From: CAWCTB01 sp963798275
GTDB taxonomy: Bacteria > Acidobacteriota > Terriglobia > Terriglobales > Acidobacteriaceae
NCBI GenBank assembly: GCA_963798275.1
Contig: CAWCTB010000001.1
Location: forward strand, 1 to 64,000
Direction of reading: 5' to 3'
DNA length: 64,000 nucleotides
The notes under the pieces were generated by a model. It saw only the letters and a list, made by a program, of their open reading frames with translations. It did no database searches and was not told the DNA's origin. Made by a program: the position numbers and the translations under genes. Shown in pieces: positions 60,466 through 64,000 of this stretch; position 1 is the first letter of the stretch; each line of letters begins with the position of its first letter.

Positions 60466-60972
60466 ATGTTTTGCGATCGATGCGGCGCGCCGGTACTGCC
60501 GGAGCAGCGCTTTTGCGGGCAATGTGGCAAGCAGTTCTCCGCCGGGGCAGGCCCGGGTCGTCCAGCGCCTAACCGGGTGCAGGAGCATATTCGGTTGCTG
60601 GGCATCCTGTGGATAGCGCTTTCCGTTCTCAATGCAGTTGCGGGCGTGGTGCTGCTGATCGTGGGGAATAGCCTGATCCCGCACCTGCACGAGATGGGAG
60701 CGCCGCCGGAGATGCCTACCGCCTTCCTGACGTCGCTGTTGAGCGCCATCGGCATCGCTGTCCTGGTGAAGGCCGGGGCTGGTTTGCTGGCCGGCTGGGG
60801 ACTGCTGCAGCGCGAGCCCTGGGCGCGAATGTTGACCCTGGTGCTTTCGTTTCTGGCGTTGCTCCACGTTCCATTCGGGACGGCGCTTGGCATTTACAGC
60901 TTGTGGGTTCTGTTACCCGTGCAGTCGGAGCGGGAATATGCGCAAGCCGCGCAGAGTGCCGGGGCGGTGTGA
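60466..60972 (+). CDS. Zinc-ribbon membrane protein
   Basis: 168 residues from ATG 60466, with an AGGAGG Shine-Dalgarno directly upstream. The N-terminal MFCDRCGAPVLPEQRFCGQCGKQF is a double-CxxC zinc ribbon of the zinc_ribbon_2 type. A linker with Gly/Pro follows, then three or four hydrophobic segments (LGILWIALSVLNAVAGVVLLIVG, SLLSAIGIAVLVKAGAGLLAGWGLL, MLTLVLSFLALLHVPFGTALGIYSLWVLL). The function is unknown; such proteins are common in Acidobacteria and related phyla. It is the only well-supported gene within the repeat island and is flanked by an inverted repeat (59178-59216 and 61078-61115). Confidence 0.75.
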   Translation: MFCDRCGAPVLPEQRFCGQCGKQFSAGAGPGRPAPNRVQEHIRLLGILWIALSVLNAVAGVVLLIVGNSLIPHLHEMGAPPEMPTAFLTSLLSAIGIAVLVKAGAGLLAGWGLLQREPWARMLTLVLSFLALLHVPFGTALGIYSLWVLLPVQSEREYAQAAQSAGAV

Positions 60973-60984
60973 AAGCGAATTGCT

Positions 60985-61229
60985 CCCACCCTTTCCCAAA
61001 ATCGGGAAAGGATGGGGTACCAGGCGCCAGGCCGAACTGCCCCGCTCAAGCAAACGAAGCTTGAACGGGCCACCGTCCCAATTCCCAAACGGAACCATTT
61101 TTTTCAAGATCTTACGGGCAGGTGGGGGGATTGGGTACCAGGTTATCTGTCCCACGTCCCTCTGCCTTCCGATCCAAAATGAGGGCAATCGGGTGCCGCC
61201 CCTGACGGGGCTCGGGGTTTGGGGTGAAC
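60985..61229. repeat. Hairpin element copy and inverted-repeat arm
   Basis: CTCCCACCCTTTCCCAAAAT and its partner GGGAAAGGATGGGGTACC form an 8-bp-stem copy of the CCCACC/GGATGGGG element (about 60985-61020). At 61078-61115 lies a sequence whose reverse complement matches 59178-59216 in most positions (TAAGATCTTGAAAAAAATGG versus TAAAATCTTGAAAACAATGG). Confidence 0.65.
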
Positions 61230-61230
61230 G

Positions 61231-61770
61231 CTGACCCAGCACTGACGTGCTGGGCTACGATTGTGTCGCCCTGCGGGCTTATGGCTGACCCAGCACTGAC
61301 GTGCTGGGCTACGATTGTGTCGCCCTGCGGGCTTATGGCTGACCCAGCACTGACGTACTGGGCTACGATTGTGTCGCCCTGCGGGCTTATGGCTGACCCA
61401 GCACTGACGTGCTGGGCTACGATTGTGTCGCCCTGCGGGCTTATGGCTGACCCAGCACTGACGTACTGGGCTACGATTGTGTCGCCCTGCGGGCTTATGG
61501 CTGACCCAGCACTGACGTACTGGGCTACGATTGTGTCGCCCTGCGGGCTTATGGCTGACCCAGCACTGACGTGCTGGGCTACGATTGTGTCGCCCTGCGG
61601 GCTTATGGCTGACCCAGCACTGACGTGCTGGGCTACGATTGTGTCGCCCTGCGGGCTTATGGCTGACCCAGCACTGACGTACTGGGCTACGATTGTGTCG
61701 CCCTGCGGGCTTATGGCTGACCCAGCACTGACGCGCTGGGCTACGATTGTGTTGCCCTGCGGGCTGTGGG
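61231..61770. repeat. 54-bp tandem repeat, ten head-to-tail copies
   Basis: Each unit starts CTGACCCAGCACTGACGTGC and is exactly 54 bp, so there are no spacers. Each contains the palindrome CCCAGCAC-TGAC-GTGCTGGG (8-bp stem) and a smaller GCCC-TGC-GGGC hairpin. Copies differ mainly at one stem base: GTGC in five copies, GTAC in copies 3, 5, 6 and 9, and GCGC in copy 10. Because 54 is a multiple of three, both strands show long open frames (18-residue repeats); these are artefacts. Confidence 0.92.
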
Positions 61771-61840
61771 GGATTGAAGGCCAGATTCTCCAAGCGGGAG
61801 ACGATTCGCGACGGGGTCCTAGATTGGCGCTTCCCGCGCA

Positions 61841-63144
61841 CTACTTCTCGGGATGACGAGGGAGAGCCGGTGATGGAGAAGGTTGCTGGGGAGCGGGCGC
61901 CTTGGGAGCCGGCTGCTGCGCCGGCGGTTGCTGCGCCGGGGGTTGGGGTGCCGGGGGCGGGGTAGCCGGGGGTTGGGGAACGTAGCCCTTGGCGTCTCCT
62001 TTGCGCTTGATCGCCTGGGCCCGATTACTGTAAGTGGAGGCGGTAAAGGCGTGGGCGCGTAGTTCCCTGCCGGGAAGGGCCATTGCCACTACAACGGTGT
62101 CGCGAACTTTATCGATCGTCGGTTGAATCAGAAGCGCGATGTCATCGATTTTGGCTACCCTCTGTGTATTCATCCAGTTTTGAGCTGCGGTGACACCCTG
62201 TTGTCCGAAGCTGACGTCCTCATCGGCGTGAAAGCGTTCATGTTTGATGGTGATATCTTCGGCCCAGAACTGATTGCGAGGGGGCTGGTTCTTATAAATC
62301 GTCCCGCCACTCCGGGTCACGGTCGCGGGTGAAGGAGTGAGGTCCTTAACCACGTCAGGGTAGTTGGTTTGCGTGATGTTGGGATCGCTATCGGAGGCGA
62401 TGTTCTTTTTCCCCAAGCTGGTAACTGAAAATGTAATGTCAGCATTGATGTCGCCAGTCACATCGAAACTCTGGGCGTGTGGAACTGCGGCCACGTGCGC
62501 GATCTTGTAGTTAGGGCGGGTTGTACCGAAGTCACCGGGATCGGGAGCGTCGTTGGTTTTGGTGATCGCGCTGGTGTATTTGAAACTACTGGAAAGACCC
62601 GAGTCCGATTGGCTGGGAACGGGGGTGGAGGGACTCACGACGTCGGGGAAGAGAACCGCCTCTCCGGGCCGCAGTTCGGAAGTGGCATTCGAGCCGGCGG
62701 GGACTGCCGCCGCACCTGGCCGAGGCGCAGTTCTTGCGGGCTTGGGCTCGTCATGGCGGACGGCATCGTGGTAAACCGGCAGGGCCCGGGGCACGACGGC
62801 CGAAAAGGTGTAGCGCTGGCGCTTGACTACGGATACGTTCCCGCGTGGTTGCCGGCCGCCGACTGTTGCCGCGCAAGGTTGCCATCGTCGGCGCTTGAAG
62901 ACGGAAAGACAGTTACCTTGCCAAAATCCCATGAAGGACGAGCGGTGGACTCCGGCGTGTCGAGGGCATTGCGAAAGACACCATCGGCGGCTTCGTGCGC
63001 GGCAGGGAGGGAACTTCGGCGTGCCGACTTATTGGTCGAGGTTGCCGATGGCGCAGTCTGGTCCTTTCTGATACGCGGAAAAAACATGCCAGCACCAGTG
63101 TCGCTTGCGATAAATTTCCCGGCGGGCTGAAAACCACCATACAT
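61841..63144 (-). CDS. Pro-rich protein with HExxH motif (probable frame break)
   Basis: The upstream part (62827-63144) encodes MYGGFQPAGKFIASDTGAG..., with PSWDFGKVTVFPSSSADD, a phrase I associate with DUF4157-type leader regions; that is from memory. The downstream frame (61841-62932) carries DITIKHERFHADEDV, in which HERFH fits the zincin HExxH motif, then GRELRAHAFTASTYSNRAQAIKRKGD and a tail of PQPPAQQPPAQQPAP repeats. The two parts are in different frames; the shift needed near 62830-62900 is -1 (or two +1). Joined, ~434 residues result. A zinc protease-like or injection-system-associated role is speculative. No signal peptide is evident. Confidence 0.5.
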
Positions 63145-63375
63145 TACATCAATGCGCCCGTCGTAGCCAGACGACTGAGTTGTACAGAGTGACGGAAGGC
63201 GGGCGGGGATTCAATAAAGCACCCCGGGCGCGATTGCTGACAGAAGGATAGCTGACACTGCTGGCAAAACCTCGCACCTGCCATCGAGAGCGAGCGGTGT
63301 GAAGCCCTGGCTAGTGTGGTATCCCGCAATTTTGTGCCATAACTCTAAACAGCGCATTGCGGAGAACGTCGTCCC

Positions 63376-63442
63376 CTCAGCGGCTAAAGCCGCGTCTATG
63401 CAGGCGCTTTTGCGGCACGGCTGAAGCCGTGCCCTTTCAAAA
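63376..63442. repeat. REP-like double-hairpin element
   Basis: GCGGCTAAAGCCGC, a spacer, then GGCACGGCTGAAGCCGTGCC, followed by CTTTCAAAAC. It is the same design as 6133-6208 with base changes that keep both stems paired. Confidence 0.75.
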
Positions 63443-63514
63443 CAACGTCGAGTTAGTATGCAAACTTCCGGGACACCACATCAGGGAAGATCTGATTAAG
63501 TCAATGGACGGTGC

Positions 63515-63580
63515 CTCAGCGGCTAAAGCCGCGTTCATTTTGCGGCCTTTACGGACGGCCTGAAGGCCGTCCCCTTCAAG
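63515..63580. repeat. REP-like double-hairpin element
   Basis: GCGGCTAAAGCCGC, a spacer with TTTGCGGCC, then GGACGGCCTGAAGGCCGTCC and CCTTCAAGAG. The second stem differs from the neighbouring copy (GGACGGCC versus GGCACGGC) but remains fully complementary. Confidence 0.75.
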
Positions 63581-63692
63581 AGATTGGGCTTAATCAGAGA
63601 TTCCCTAGGTTGGGATTGAAAGGACCTGGTCAAAGCACTCTGGAATGGTACAGCCAAGGTGGTGGCCGATAGCCTGATAGCTACCTCGATCT

Positions 63693-64000
63693 CTAATCGT
63701 AGCGCTCGAAGACGATCTGTTTGCGATCCCAACCCAGCTCTTCCTTGAGCAGCTTGCGGTTGGCGTCGACCATCTGGTGCAGGCCGCAGATGTAGGCCTG
63801 CATGTCCTGGCGGGTGTTCACGATCTCGCGGATGTGGTCCTGCACGTAGCCCTTGCGGCCGGTCCATTGCTCGCCGCCGCGGCTGAGGGTCGGGAGGTAA
63901 TGGAAGTTCGCGTGTTCGCGCGCGATGCGCTCGAATTCGTCGCGGTAGTAGAGGTTCTCTTCGTGGCGAGTGCCAAACACTAGCCAGTATTGGTGTCCCT
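63693..64000 (-). CDS. Ferredoxin-NADP+ reductase-like oxidoreductase, C-terminal end (N-terminus outside window)
   Basis: The frame is open to the right edge. It reads GHQYWLVFGTRHEENLYYRDEFERIAREHANFHYLPTLSR, then GYVQDHIREIV, MQAYICGLHQMVDANRKLLKEELGWDRKQIVFERYD-stop. The LVFGTRHEENLYYRDEF, YVQDHI and AYICGLHQMVD segments are the NADP-binding half of FNR/cytochrome-b5-reductase-like flavoproteins; the usual CG(P/A) motif reads CGLHQM. Only the last ~100 residues are in the window. It probably transfers electrons between NAD(P)H and a ferredoxin-type partner. Confidence 0.8.
   Translation of the reverse strand, partial: GHQYWLVFGTRHEENLYYRDEFERIAREHANFHYLPTLSRGGEQWTGRKGYVQDHIREIVNTRQDMQAYICGLHQMVDANRKLLKEELGWDRKQIVFERYD

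Larger units (their letters stand above)
63145..63692. other. Intergenic region with two REP-like elements
   Basis: 548 bp without a convincing gene. The left part (63145-63370) shows nothing notable. Two double-hairpin elements follow (63376-63442 and 63515-63580). A 'GATTGGGCTTAATCAGAGATTCCC' stretch trails the second element. The region lies downstream of the partial reductase gene and upstream of the HExxH gene; both are on the minus strand. Confidence 0.6.

Noticed and set aside
61231..61770. CRISPR array
   Set aside because: The 54-bp units are contiguous and near-identical over their full length; there are no unique spacers and no cas genes.
61143..61856. Long open frames on both strands encoding 18-residue repeats
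   Set aside because: The 54-bp unit is a multiple of three, so the frames stay open by arithmetic; no start signal or codon bias supports a protein.

Overview
The window is a GC-rich (roughly 60%), densely coded bacterial chromosome segment with genes on both strands. It is most likely from Acidobacteriota (Terriglobia-like). That is inferred from the combination of futalosine-pathway menaquinone genes, a PEP-CTERM protein, a DUF2844/DUF3443 pair, an AMP-ligase/ACP/acyltransferase fusion, a Cys/His-rich 'CGSPAL...YCFFH' protein, and many palindromic intergenic repeats of a style I associate with that phylum. No rRNA, tRNA, CRISPR array, prophage or insertion sequence was found.

Layout. 0-4 kb: end of an EamA transporter, a GGCT-like protein, a DUF72 protein, a small secreted protein and a VOC protein. 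At 3.6 kb there is a hidden gene: an 88-codon SelW/Rdx-like protein with an in-frame TGA exactly at the CxxU redox position, a strong ribosome binding site, and a perfect SECIS-like hairpin starting 17 nt after the TGA. It reads as a selenoprotein and is the most interesting item. 4.3-6.1 kb: overlapping xerD-xerC. 6.3-12.3 kb: a trifunctional lipid ligase/ACP/acyltransferase and secA. 12.4-21.6 kb: an orphan Hcp, a GH31 glycosidase, frataxin, a HAD hydrolase, mqnD, bioY, an M24 peptidase and a GT2 synthase. 21.7-31.4 kb: secreted proteins, mqnC, DUF2844/DUF3443, a VTT protein, mqnA, dprA and a four-helix-bundle protein. 31.5-41.4 kb: topA, a PEP-CTERM protein, Mla-type ABC genes, mobA, ribE, ribD and ftsY. 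41.5-48.1 kb: a zf-UBP protein, a PIG-L deacetylase, an APC permease, an MFS protein and a DinB protein. 48.4-55.7 kb: a glycolipid/polysaccharide block (GT21, sqdB, a GT83-like transferase, asnB, two half-size DMT subunits). 55.8-58.9 kb: an M3 peptidase and a Cys/His-rich protein. 58.9-63.6 kb: a repeat island with covarying hairpins, a 145-bp tandem repeat, a 54-bp repeat in ten copies, a zinc-ribbon membrane protein and a HExxH protein. The window ends in a partial ferredoxin-NADP reductase-like gene.

Functional links: mqnA, mqnC and mqnD are three steps of futalosine menaquinone synthesis, scattered over 13 kb. MlaE/MlaF plus a second MlaF-like ATPase serve outer-membrane lipid transport. 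SqdB, the GT21 and the ArnT/ArnEF-like genes suggest envelope glycolipid (including sulfolipid) synthesis.

Data quality matters here. At least 21 single-frame breaks in 14 conserved genes all go in the same direction (one extra base, +1), with no common slippery motif. Most likely these are insertion errors in the assembly. The affected genes are annotated as one gene each, with the break positions stated.
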